Assembly: GCA_030141605.1 (NCBI GenBank)
Contig: JAQGDQ010001732.1
Location: 1 to 27,482 of the forward strand
Length of the DNA: 27,482 nt
Reading direction: 5' to 3'
From: Tubiluchus corallicola
Taxonomy: Eukaryota > Priapulida > Priapulimorpha > Priapulimorphida > Tubiluchidae
A model generated the notes under the pieces. The model did not search any database. It saw only the letters and a program-made list of their open reading frames with translations, and was not told the DNA's origin. The position numbers and the translations under genes were made by a program. This document shows, in pieces, positions 17,476-27,482 of this stretch (the stretch's first letter is position 1; each line of letters opens with the position of its first letter).

Positions 17476-18170
17476 GATTATTATTCATTTAACCTAAATA
17501 AAAACGTGTAGGCAGGTTTTTTTTAAAAATTAATTAAAATATAAATTCTTTAAACAAAACATTTTTAATTGCTGCTGTGTTCCTTTAAATTTCAAAATTC
17601 TATCTACATTATGAAGGCAATGGTTCTGGAAAATTACGAATCGCATCTTGTTGTTTAGCAGACTAGCTTAAATCTACTGTCGATAGATGGCGCAACTTCC
17701 TTGCTTTCTGTTCTCCGGATGTTGTCTACGTGGAAACTGCGCGCATCAATGACTATAGTTGTGTGGGTAACAGTTAGTCGTTGAAAGTACGTCATAATTT
17801 CTTAATTAAGTTACCATTCTATGATTTTTTTGAGCTTCAATAAAGCTTAAGTTTCATAAAAAATAAACTAGAATAGGTTTGATTAAAGAAATTATGGTAT
17901 TGTCTTTCCATCACTAACGTTACTCAGTAAACAATAGTCAATGATGCGCGCACTGTCCCCGTAGTGTTTTGTTTGTTGTCAGAAATTTCTATCATTTTTA
18001 ACAAATGCTCAATTTCGCAATAAAAACAATTTTAAAAAAATTAAAGTGATTGGGGCTTACTACTGAATTTCTGACAATGCTGTCAAGATACTAGAAATGA
18101 TTTTGAGAAAATTTGCATAATTGATATCGAAAACAGTGCATTGAGAAGACGTTTTTTGTCTGGCAGTCAG
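17476..18170. other. Spacer, no gene recognised
   Basis: AT-rich. TAGATGGCGCAACTTCC (about 17684) and the GCGCGCATCAATGACTAT / ATAGTCAATGATGCGCGC pair (17738-17755 against 17934-17951) form an inverted repeat about 200 bp apart, so 17738-17951 may be a small foldback element. Confidence 0.4.
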
Positions 18171-18176
18171 TAAGGT

Positions 18177-18285
18177 ACAGTCGGGTAGCCTGGCACCAAG
18201 TGTTTTTGTGTTGTACAGTCGGGTAGCCTGGCACCAAGTGTTTTTGTGTTGTACAGTCGGGTAGCCTGGCAACAAGCGTTTTTTC
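18177..18285. repeat. 38-bp tandem repeat, about 2.8 copies
   Basis: ACAGTCGGGTAGCCTGGCA occurs at 18177, 18215 and 18253. The open minus frame through it (18060-18308) follows from the repeat and has no family motif. Confidence 0.9.
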
Positions 18286-18591
18286 ACTTGTATTTTGCCT
18301 TTATTCATGAAAGCAGTGCAAATTTTAGAACCCAGGGCGCATGTGGCGAATAAGTTTTCGGGTAAACCTACTTGTTAAGATGCTTAAAGGAGAGGTCAAC
18401 ACTTCTAGGAGGTTAAGCTTATTTCAATGTTCCCAAAAAATGTTAGAAGGATTTAGTAATAAAACTGCAATAAGCGCCTCGTGTAATTAGTAAAATCATA
18501 ACAAAGTTGTGATCACTTCATGCTCGGGCGCTCCCATTTCCTTTTCCAATGACGTCATTCGTGTTGAAGAAAATTAGCGCACTGCCAATCT

Positions 18592-18592
<1 letters not shown>
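18286..18592. other. Spacer
   Basis: No gene recognised. A full CRE palindrome TGACGTCA lies at 18550-18557. Confidence 0.45.
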
Positions 18593-18627
<35 letters not shown>

Positions 18628-18676
18628 TAAAGAATTAATATATATATATATATATATATATATTAATTCTTTATTT
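18593..18676. repeat. (TA)n tract and 52-bp perfect palindrome
   Basis: A TA run (18593-18616) is followed by AAATAAAGAATTAATA (18625-18640), ten TA units, and the exact inverse TATTAATTCTTTATTT (18661-18676). The palindrome has no central mismatch and could extrude as a cruciform. Confidence 0.93.
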
Positions 18677-19215
18677 TGTCATTAAAATGGTTCACTCATT
18701 ATAATAAAATTGAGTAAGCCTCAGCGTAATGTTAAGATAACAACACTGTTCAAGACAAATGCGTCCAGTGCAAACTAAAAAAAACTAAAGTGCAAAGCTA
18801 AGGCCTAATTATATACAATAAATGAACATATTTACAAACACCATATTAAAATACTTTTACAAAACAATATTACAAACGTACAATAAATTTTACATTTCAT
18901 ATTTTACACTATATATACATTTGACAGGGACACAATTAACAGAAACATGCTTTATATTATATAAATTTCACTCATTACATTTACACTATTTATACATTTG
19001 ACATTAGAAAACTAACATAACACGTATTACATAATTTTTTAAAAATTTTACATTTTTAATCGTTTTATGGAGTCAGGGGCGGGGGTAGATGAAAGTTGAG
19101 TCTGTGCAATTAGTATCAGATGCACAATGTGGAAGTTGAAACCTGTTATATTGATATTCTTTTAATTTCTTTTTAAAGTGGTGGAGAGATTCTTCATCAA
19201 AAATATAATTTTTTT
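18677..19215 (-). mobile_element. LINE-like 3' end, degenerate (second family)
   Basis: A minus-strand frame of 47 codons (about 19216 down to the TGA at 19073-19075) reads FDEESLHHFKKKLKEYQY, then NRF. That resembles the SxxxFKKxLKxY pattern at the C-terminus of CR1/L2-type reverse transcriptases. It begins after an in-frame TAA, so the rest of the ORF is lost or frameshifted. The 400 bp after the stop are A/T-rich with a duplicated phrase CACTAT(A/T)TATACATTTGACA (about 18907 and 18984). They would be the 3' UTR. Confidence 0.38.
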
Positions 19216-20110
19216 ACAAAAAAAATAGTTAGCTAATTTCGTAATATTTTTGCATGCACATTAGGTAAGCTGCAGAAGTTTGAAACACTTTAGACAGCGC
19301 GCTTACGGAAACCCACGATGTGCTTACGAGAAATCACGAAGTTTCCCAGTTACGTCATAATTTTCAAGTAATTGCCGAATGCATCTTGAATATGGAGTCC
19401 AGTACTGCAAAACACTACTAAAATGTCTCGTAATTGTATAAGATAAATAGAAAAACATGAATTTGTAAAACATTCAGGGACTATCCTCGATAATGAGCAA
19501 GATTCCGGTATTGCTACAACCACGCATATTGAGTAAACTCGATCTGCCATTGAACGCCGTGCTGCAAATGAACCCAGGAATCTGTCTAGAAGTTTCTGCT
19601 CAGTTCAGATTTGATTAAGACGTGATTAAAGCTTCCCCCCCCTCCCCCGGGAGCTTTAAAACACAATATGAAGCGCTTGAAAATCTAATTAAAAGTGCAG
19701 GCGCCTCATTATTTTAATTAGGCGGAAATTGCAGAAATTGCATCTTTATCCGTACCAGTGACTAAGATGCACATCCGCGCATGCGCAGTAGCTATGTAAT
19801 CATTAGCGATGAGCCGAGAAACCTCGAGTAAAGAACATTAAGAACACGAGATGAGCATGTATACCTGTGTACCCGGGTGTCATTAATTGCTTGATTAAGT
19901 GTTAAGCAACCAGCATGGCTTAAACCTTTGATGTGAGCTATTTGAGTCATATTGAAACAGCGCTAATGTTGTTTGTTCCCATAGTCACGTAGCCCAGCGT
20001 TCATCATTGCTGTTTAAATATTCTGATGCATTTGGTGAGGTGAATTAGCCGTCTGATAGGCGTCCCTAGCTACACCTGTTATTAAAGGCAATTTTCTTAA
20101 AACGCTTCTG
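19216..20110. other. Spacer, no gene recognised
   Basis: One C-rich run with weak hairpin arms (AAAGCTTCCC...GGGAGCTTT, about 19628-19658) is the only structure I see. The minus frame at 19350-19550 has no motif. Confidence 0.45.
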
Positions 20111-20129
20111 TCTGTCAGCTTCCTCTAAT

Positions 20130-20139
20130 TACAGGTAAG
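20130..20139 (+). promoter_or_regulatory. Possible 5' splice donor in the globin 2 leader
   Basis: TTACAGGTAAGAAGG contains a full-consensus donor, CAG|GTAAG, about 170 bases before the globin 2 ATG. If used, globin 2 has a 5' UTR intron of roughly 120-170 bases. No strong acceptor was identified. Confidence 0.25.
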
Positions 20140-20304
20140 AAGGTTAGAAGGACAGTGAACCAACAACACGAAAGATGACGTTTGTGAAACGTGCGTTTAA
20201 AAATCCAACAAGTGATTTCGAATTTTATCTATGGTTTGTGTCTTATCTATGGTTTGTAATACTTTTAATAGAGGATAGATAATAAGCGTATTGCGTGTTC
20301 TACA

Positions 20305-21012
20305 ATGGGCAGTGGAAGTTCATTAACATGCACAAACACGAAAGCAGTGATCGTGGATGCGGAAACTACGTCATCAATTTTCTCCTCGCGACAGAAGACC
20401 ATCATTCGGAGGTCTTGGCGGCACTTTTCCAAAGACATGACGTCACAAGGCATGAAAGTGTTTCTTCGAATTTTCGAGAAGAACTCGAAGGTAAAAGACT
20501 TATTCAACGTCTCTCATTTGACAGATGAAGAACTTTGCAACGACCTGAACATCCGTAGTCATGCCAACCGCTTCATGCAAAGTGTGGGCGCGGTGGTGGA
20601 CCACATTGACGACCTTGAGGGCCTTGTACCATTGCTGAACGATCTGGGAAGGAGACACATTCGGTTCAAAGCCTTCACACCCATCTACTTCCACGCGTTC
20701 ACCGAGTCAATGATGCACACGTGGGAGGAGGAATTGGGGGACAAGTTCACGGAGGATGTGTCTTCCATGTGGAGAAATGTCTTCGAATTCATCATGGTGC
20801 AACTGAAGGAAGGTTATAGCATGGAAGTGCAGGCCGAGAATCTTAGAAGAAAAAAAATTGAAATGGAATCTCAGTTAAACGTGAAAAATCAAACTAATTT
20901 AATTGCAGAAGATAATGGAGACTTGGTGAACAATGGTGCAGCTCAAGAGGCGAAACCTTTTCGTAGGTTTTTGCGAAAGGTTAGCTCCATCAGAGCGCCT
21001 ACAGAAAAATAA
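20305..21012 (+). CDS. Globin 2, putative N-myristoylated globin X-like protein
   Basis: This is a 235-residue globin-fold protein, a paralogue of globin 1. Helix A has RRSWRHF (35-41, Trp38 at A12). CD1 is Phe67 in VKDLFNVS, distal His86 (E7) is in RSHANRFMQSVG, and proximal His118 (F8) is in LGRRHIRF. Helix G is FTESMMHTW (132-140) and helix H is MWRNVFEFIMVQLKEGY (155-171). By count, E11 is Phe90, as in globin 1. The N-terminus MGSGSSLTC has Gly2 and Ser6 (myristoylation pattern) and Cys9 as a possible palmitoylation site. The C-terminal ~64 residues beyond helix H are charged, then end in a basic stretch, KPFRRFLRKVSS (217-228), which could add membrane contact. It is a single exon with a good start context (acaATGG). 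It lies 8.8 kb from globin 1 on the opposite strand. No canonical poly(A) signal is close downstream. Confidence 0.94.
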   Translation: MGSGSSLTCTNTKAVIVDAETTSSIFSSRQKTIIRRSWRHFSKDMTSQGMKVFLRIFEKNSKVKDLFNVSHLTDEELCNDLNIRSHANRFMQSVGAVVDHIDDLEGLVPLLNDLGRRHIRFKAFTPIYFHAFTESMMHTWEEELGDKFTEDVSSMWRNVFEFIMVQLKEGYSMEVQAENLRRKKIEMESQLNVKNQTNLIAEDNGDLVNNGAAQEAKPFRRFLRKVSSIRAPTEK

Positions 21013-21036
21013 GATCACACCTCCTCGTTTTGGGAA

Positions 21037-21612
21037 CTTCACTTTATATCTATGACGTGCGCATTGTTAGGCTGAGGGGATGAAGTAGTTTTCTAAAGAC
21101 AATGCCACTTTATATCTATGACGTGCGCATAGCTAGGCTGAGTGGATGAAGTAGTTTTCTAAAGACAATGTCACTTTATATCTATGACGTGCGCATTGTT
21201 AGGCTGAGTGGATGAAGTAGTTTTCTAAAGACAATGTCACTTTATATCTATGACGTGCGCATTGTTAGGCTAAGTGGATGAAGTAGTTTTCTAAAGACAA
21301 TGTCACTTTATATCTATGACGTGTGCATTGTTAGGCTGAGTGGATGACGTAGTTTTCTAAAGACAATGTTACAAGGAACTTCACTTTATATCTATGACGT
21401 ATGCATTGTTAGGCTGAGTGGATGACGTAGTTTTCTAAAGACAATGTTACAAGGAACTTCACTTTATATCTATGACGTATGCATTGTTAGGCTGAGTGGA
21501 TGACGTAGTTTTCTAAAGACAATGTTACAAGGAACTTCACTTTATATCTATGACGTGCGCATTGTTAGGCTGAGTGGATGACGTAGTTTTCTAAAGACAA
21601 TGTTACAAGGAA
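21037..21612 (+). repeat. 66/78-bp minisatellite just 3' of globin 2
   Basis: ACTTTATATCTATGACGT starts at 21041, 21107, 21173, 21239, 21305, 21383, 21461 and 21539. The first five starts are 66 bp apart, the last four 78 bp apart; the longer unit adds TTACAAGGAACT. Every copy holds TATGACGT, and the later copies gain a second GATGACGTAG where the early ones have GATGAAGTAG. The array starts 25-30 bases after the globin 2 stop, so it probably lies in its 3' UTR or flank. Confidence 0.95.
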
Positions 21613-22640
21613 AAACGTCGTGAACGTGACATTTGTAAACTGCAATTGTTCAAAATCAAAAGCTGTATACTTTTTTACTGAAAGTTTGATAAATGTGAAA
21701 GTGTATAAATGTGTATTACTAGAAATTGCCACTTTATTTTAGTCAGTTATTATGTTTTCACAACAAGTTTGTTGTGATGTCCTATAGGGTCTTATAACAC
21801 GCTTTTTCAACTTTTCTTTACTCTCTATTTTCTTTACAATTTGTTTGTGATCTATTAGCCACGCCACAAACGAATGTTATATTACATTCATAACCTAAAC
21901 AAAAATGCAAGTATTCTTGTATGAGACAAGCCTGTCATTTTCAACAGGCACACAGGATTTACACGTGAACTTGAACATTTTACATACAGCGATGTGGCTA
22001 TTCAAACGACGTTGCTCTGATATTGCTCTATATAAGTGGATCAGACCACAGTGCCTTTGTCTACGCCCACGCACGGGCTGACGTCACAGCAAAATGACAA
22101 CACAAACAGGCTAACATTTTTTACAAAAGATCATTAAAGAAGGAAATTCTCTTTTCACTGAACATTCTGAATGATCGTTCAAGTATAACAGCACTAGGAG
22201 GAACTAGATTTTTTTGTGAAAGTAAAGAAATGAATTTAAATTATCCCGTAGAAGAAACACTAATAATTATGTAATCTACTGGCGTGAATTAACTATTGAA
22301 GGTTTCACTAGAAATGAACTGAATGAGATGCCTTTATATTTAATAACTAACTAATTCATAATTGTACATATTGTATTATTTTTTGTATATATTTCTAGCG
22401 TTATTAATTATCTATATCGTATTGTGTAATGAATTTATTTGCAAAATATATGATTTATATGATATACATACAAAAATATATAATTATGACATATTTATAA
22501 ATATATAACTATATATATATATATGTATACATATATATGTGTATATGTACGTATGTATGTATGTACTTCCATCATGCAACACTCCAGGTTTTTTTGTACA
22601 AAATAAAGTGTTATTCGAAGCATGCTGAAATAAATAGTAA
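21613..22640. other. Spacer, no gene recognised
   Basis: It contains a CRE palindrome (22079-22086) in a GC-rich patch next to a TATA-like CTATATAAG (22027-22035), and a TA/GTAT-rich run at 22480-22563. The phrase TTGTACAAAATAAAGTG (about 22595) could be the 3' end of a dispersed element whose tail is the following (AATC)n. Confidence 0.4.
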
Positions 22641-22866
<226 letters not shown>

Positions 22867-23421
22867 TAAAGCCACGCAGAAACAATTTGTCTTGCTTGCT
22901 TTGGACAAACAAACTCGACATTATCACAAAATCACATTCAGACAAACTGTTATAAGATCCAAGCACGTGGTTTATGACATCGTAAACTCTCATTCTACTC
23001 AATATAGTCACTTTGATGAAATATTAAGCGATATTACTTTGTCAGATATCAGGCAGGTATCAGGTTATAAAATGTACCAGGTATTAAGTGGTAAATAACT
23101 AAATCATGGAGAGTGAGAGAGAGTGAGGTGTGAGGTTTATTACTAATGACAGCAAGGATTGTGCTCTAAGCATCTTTTAAAATTTATTATTTATTACTTA
23201 TTAGGAACAAAAATAAATATATACATTTTATACATGATAAATGTAAACAGTAAGATTACATATCTATGGCCTACTACTGTGTGCCATAGATCACAGCAAA
23301 GAACTAAATCCTCGTATAGATCATTGCCTGTCATCCATCAAATACGGCTTTCATTATTGCGGTTTACCAGCTTTCCAAAAATCAATAATTTTGCAATCAA
23401 ATTATTGGTATACCCTGACAT
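22867..23421. other. Spacer, no gene recognised
   Basis: Small frames at 22892-23098 and 23159-23425 have no recognisable motif. Confidence 0.45.
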
Positions 23422-24200
23422 TTAGGGCTTGTTCACATTGATGCGGCGACGGTAATGATTCATACTACAGATTCCGCGCAGCTGTTGAAAGCGACTCCGC
23501 ATAAAGTAGTTTCACACGATCTAGCATAAACTAGAGCCACCGCACAGTACGCACAACGCGCCGTTAGGTAACAACTAGGCTCATTTTTCACAGTGAGGAC
23601 GCACAGTACGCACAACGCGCCATTTGGTAACAACTAGACTCATTTCACAGTGAGGACGCGCAGTACGCACAACGCGCCGTTAGGTAACAACTAGGCTCAT
23701 TTCACAGTGAGGACGCACAGTACGCACAACGCGCCGTTAGGTAACAACTAGACTCATTTCATAGTGAGGACGCACAGTACGCACAATGCGCCGTTCGGTA
23801 ACAACTAGACTCACTTCACAGTGAGGACGCGCAGTACGCATAACGCGCCGTTAAGTAACAACTAGGCTCATTTTCCACAGTGAGGACGCACAGTACGCAC
23901 AACGCGCCGCCGTTAGGTAACAACTAGACTCATTTCACAGTGAGGACGCGCAGTACGCACAACGTGCCGTTCGGTAACAACTAGACTCATTTCACAGAGA
24001 GGACGCACAGTAGGATGTCTCCTGGAAAAATTCCTTACTGCATTCCTCACGAAAATGGAACACATTGTTCTCGAGGACTCGCGGCAAAATTCCTCATGCA
24101 GTTCCTCGAGAGGTTTTTTGCTGCCAATTAGAAGCTGTGCGTCTTCCTCATGAGTTAGAACCTGTGCGTCCTCCTCGTGAGAAATTTTCGGTCAAGCAAT
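23422..24200. mobile_element. TIR-type element related to 15144-15907, right end not found
   Basis: The left end, TTAGGGCTTGTTCACATTGA, matches the TIR of the 15-kb element (TTAGGCCCATTTCACATTGA). Shared internal sequence includes TTCACAGTGAGGACGCGCAG, TCCTCACGAAAATGGAACAC and GCGTCCTCCTCGTGAGAAAT. I could not find a matching right TIR, so the copy is truncated or diverged. Its array is built from a different part of the element than the 15-kb array. Confidence 0.5.
23540..24013 (+). repeat. 57-bp tandem array, about eight copies
   Basis: GCACAACGCGCCGTTAGGTA recurs at 23551, 23610, 23667, 23724, 23781, 23838, 23897 and 23957 (57-60 bp steps), joined by TTCACAGTGAGGACGC. Copies alternate irregularly between ACGCACAG and ACGCGCAG and between GGCTC and GACTC. 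Confidence 0.95.
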
Positions 24201-24960
24201 AAGCATTAAAAATTGAAACTTCTTTGGCAGAACTGATGCTGATGATTGTATAAAGTAAAAATACATAAGAATTGAAAATCCTCGTACACAGCTTTCTGTA
24301 TATATTCCCTCTGCAATTAAAATATTCCCTCTTTTAACACGCACCACTCTAAGTGGTCACATTATGCTGCTCTTTGTGAAATCTGATTCTTTTCCACTTT
24401 CTACAGCCAAACAGGTCGCTTGATCTACTAAGCCATTAAAAAATTTAACTTTTGCCAAAAAATTTGAAAGCTATGCCATTTCGCTCGGTCTGTAACATTA
24501 CTGTAATAAATTACGGTCCATTAATTTTCAAATAAGCTGGCTAGCCTTTTATAACATTTGGTATTCACACGGTTTTTTTTACAATTTGTGCTTACAAGAC
24601 TTACATTTTGTACAAAATTATATAAAACATTTTAATGTAATGTTGCGTCACTCTGCGTATTTAACTGATCTCTTGTAGTTTAAAATTTTGTGCATATTTT
24701 TATTATATTATTTGTATATATTTGTAGTAATATGTACTCTTTTTAGTAATATATTCTTTTAATAATACATGTCATATAGTGTGTCTCAGTTGTTGGGCAA
24801 ATTTAAACTTTTATATAGTACTTTTATGTGCTGAAATAATTTTTAAATAATAAATTAGATTTCATGGAAAAATCGTAATTATATGAGGATAGGTCTGGTT
24901 GTTCTGCCTACGATATGTTTTGTAATTTCATTAGTTAGTAATATAGTTGGGCAAATATTT
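24201..24960. other. AT-rich spacer, no gene recognised
   Basis: No coding signal or repeat match seen. Confidence 0.5.
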
Positions 24961-25330
24961 CTGTCTGTTGTTGTTTTTGTAATTTCACAAAATAACAATG
25001 TTGTTAGTCTAGTAGTTCTGACTATTGTTGTTTTTGTATATCCACAAACTAACAATGTTGTTAGTCTAGCAGTTCTGACTATTGTTGTTTTTGTAATTTC
25101 ACAAACTGACAATGTTGTTAATCTAGTAGCTCTGACTATTGTTATTTTTGTAATTCCGCAAACTAACAATGTTGTTAGTCTAGTAGTTCTGACTATTGTT
25201 GTTTTTGTAATTTCACAAACTGAGAATGTGGTTAGTCGAGTAGTTTTGACTATTGTTGTTTTTGTAAATCCACAAACTAACAATGTCGTTAGCCCAGTAG
25301 TTCTAACTATTGTGTGTTTTTTGTAATTTT
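24961..25330. repeat. 57-bp tandem array, about six copies, open on both strands
   Basis: The unit start TTGTTTTTGT recurs at 24971, 25028, 25085, 25142, 25199 and 25256, exactly 57 bp apart. Because 57 is 19 codons, frames of over 130 codons stay open on both strands (24883-25326 plus, 24879-25283 minus). The plus frame reads as hydrophobic 19-residue repeats (VVLTIVVFV...) and the minus frame as TKTTIVRTTRLTTL repeats. Neither resembles a known family, and the simplest reading is a noncoding minisatellite. Confidence 0.9.
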
Positions 25331-25867
25331 GCTAGATAACAATGTGCTGGATTCTGCTCATAATGAAAAGAACAGATTATCCTGATGTATCTCTTTACCT
25401 ATTTCTACCTGTAGCAGATTCATTATTGCAGAAATGGCTTCATCCCTCCTTGTAATACGATGGGCTTCTTTAAACGTCTGACGAACAGAAGAGCGAGGAA
25501 AGTGTGGAGGTAATTTCTCTAGGGATTACAGAAACGAACCAGGAGACAACGTAATTTCACATGAAAGTAAAAGCTGTGATGTCCGTAACAAGCTCGTGTA
25601 GTTTCAGATTACAACGAAAGTTATTAGATTCATGTTGTTGTGTAAGAAAATTATATTTCCCGTATCCACTCAGCTGTGTACCCCAACTCATCAGCTAATG
25701 GAGATTTTGGAGACTCTTTTCTCGTAGTTACAATCATCACTGCTTCGTTTGTAAATCGTATGTAAGCCTATTACGAATTTAGCTATAAGTTCTATTTAAA
25801 CAGTTTTTTTGTGAAATTAAAATGCAATGTTTAATAACGAAAAATTGGCTTTTTTACCTGATGTAAG
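25331..25867. other. Spacer, no gene recognised
   Basis: No coding signal. It includes mildly GC-richer sequence near 25440-25560 without motifs. Confidence 0.45.
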
Positions 25868-26258
<391 letters not shown>

Positions 26259-26492
26259 CTTTATTTTAAAGTCAGCTTTTGGGTCAACAATTAACATTAG
26301 CTCAAAGAGCTATTATCGCGGACTGTAAATAACAACCTGCAACTACATAACAGAGACTATTATTACCCCACTTTTACCCTAAAGGCAGGCAGGTACCATT
26401 TTTAAAGTCTTTGGTATGACCCGGCCGCTGGTCCGAACTCACGACCTCCCAGACGGAAAGCAGACGCATTACCACTAGACTAAACGGTAAAG
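26259..26492 (-). mobile_element. tRNA-derived SINE with microsatellite tail
   Basis: On the minus strand, from 26492: an A box TAGTCTAGTGG, a B box GTGAGTTCGGAC (about 26430-26441), then GGGTCATACCAAAGACTTTA, a body of about 130 bp, and the end TTTAAAATAAAGATTATTATT that runs straight into the (ATT)n tract at 25868-26258. Head and body match 11893-11990 on the plus strand. The tRNA part has no functional anticodon arm. Confidence 0.75.
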
Positions 26493-27140
26493 CAGAGTAA
26501 AAAATAATAAAAAACAACAGCAACTATTTGTGTTAGAATTACTGTCTCAAGAAATAGTCAAATATTTTAAAATTTCATATAGTCCAGACTTCCTAAAGAA
26601 ATAAAAATACTTGTCTTCCATAGTCCATGAAATTTCATTTTGTAAATGTAGCAACTGCCGACTGATTGTCAGGGATATTAATCATTTTATCAGTAATGAG
26701 ACGTGGCATTTTTACTCTAAACTCCTTGCAAGAACAAACAATTCCAAGGATATATACAGCTCTTTAGAAAGAGGAAGAACAGGGCTACACGATGATGTGG
26801 GCTATATTTTAGGACACGTCCACCAAAAGGAGTACCGACGAGTTAATTAGATGTTCTATTTTTGGCAATTTTTGCTTGGAAAACTGCTGACGCAATGCCA
26901 TTGTTCTGACGTCATCCATTACACTCTGCTTATAACTTTAATTCAGTAAAAGCTGCTGCTGGCTTTACGTTGTAAATGAGGACTATGTAGGCTGTTCGCG
27001 TATTTTTGATTATAATTGTATTTATACGCAAAATTTTTTGCGGGGCCTTTGCTAGTCCCATAATTAAAGTGAAACAATACTGAGCTTGCAGAACAAAATA
27101 ATGAATAATGTGATTACTGTTATTTAAACACCTCAAATAA
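26493..27140. other. Spacer, no gene recognised
   Basis: The 79-codon plus frame at 26611-26850 begins with TTG and contains no AUG. It has CKCSNC at its N-terminus but no family I recognise, so it could only be an internal exon. A full CRE palindrome lies at 26907-26914. Confidence 0.4.
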
Positions 27141-27482
27141 AACTTGATAATTTATTTATAATTTATAATTTATTGAGTGGAAGTACATTAACAAAATTAT
27201 ACGGTCATTAATTACAAAGTACCAGACAAAACAAATATAAGTACAAGGTTGCGCATTACCAAACAAAAAACAAAAATAACATCAAACGCTGATGTGTCAA
27301 CAACACAACTTCAACACACTAAAATTGATAACTTAGTTAACAATCCAATTAAAAATCTTTTCTGGAATTGTTTATGAAGAGGCAGAATATCATTTACAAT
27401 CAGAATTTCTACGTGTTCTGTAATGGAGATGCCACAGTTTTCACACAACTACTTTGCTCTCATCATAGAATGCTTAGCGTTG
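27141..27482 (-). mobile_element. LINE 3' end (third family), cut by the window edge
   Basis: A minus-strand frame runs from the window end to TGA at 27311-27313. It reads HSMMRAK, one in-frame TAG, then LCENCGISITEHVEILIV and onward to LSILVC. The CxxCG...TEHV pattern is the C-terminal zinc-knuckle-like motif of non-LTR retrotransposons of the I/Jockey type. The 3' UTR (27170-27310) ends in repeated TTTATAATTTATAATTTATT, an A/T-rich LINE tail, near 27145. It is not related in sequence to the LINE at 3546-4090. Confidence 0.6.

Noticed and set aside
18060-18308. 82-codon minus frame
   Set aside because: It runs through a 38-bp repeat (not a multiple of three) and shows no conserved motif.
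26611-26850. 79-codon plus frame with a CxxC-like start
   Set aside because: It opens at TTG, contains no ATG and matches no family I know. Kept only as a remote chance of an internal exon.

Overview
The window looks like nuclear DNA of a non-vertebrate animal, probably a marine lophotrochozoan, though the phylum cannot be fixed from sequence alone. It is AT-rich and full of microsatellites, minisatellites, tRNA-derived SINEs, decayed LINE 3' ends and terminal-inverted-repeat (TIR) elements. Five convincing protein genes stand out, each a single uninterrupted reading frame.

Region 1 (about 1.8-8.1 kb) holds three phospholipid scramblase (PLSCR family) paralogues, all on the minus strand: A at 1848-2675, B at 4962-5684 and C at 7148-8041. 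Each has the family's central region, Cys cluster, degenerate Ca2+-loop region and hydrophobic C-terminus, and each has AATAAA 9-15 bases past its stop. Copy C carries an extra Ser/Thr/Asp/Tyr repeat tail at its N-terminus. LINE remnants, a (TA)n tract and a 0.5-kb GA-rich tract lie between the copies.

Region 2 (about 10.8-21 kb) holds two globins in head-to-head orientation: globin 1 on minus at 10876-11508 and globin 2 on plus at 20305-21012. Both have Trp A12, Phe CD1, distal His E7 and proximal His F8. Both start with Met-Gly and have Ser at position 6 plus a nearby Cys, as expected for N-myristoylated, membrane-attached globins of the globin X type. The 8.8 kb between their starts holds a SINE, three TIR elements, a CRE-rich promoter-like patch and a LINE remnant. 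A 66/78-bp minisatellite follows globin 2.

Region 3 (about 21.6-27.5 kb) has no recognised gene. It holds an (AATC)n tract, a TIR-type element with a 57-bp array, a second unrelated 57-bp array, a SINE whose 3' tail continues into about 390 bp of (AAT)n/(AATAGT)n, and a LINE 3' end cut by the window edge.

The most notable points are: intron-less scramblase and globin paralogues side by side, with loss of acidic Ca2+-loop residues in scramblases B and C; lipid-anchor motifs on both globins; and several TIR elements that each carry a private minisatellite, including two with matching ends and different arrays. All functional links between the genes are inference.
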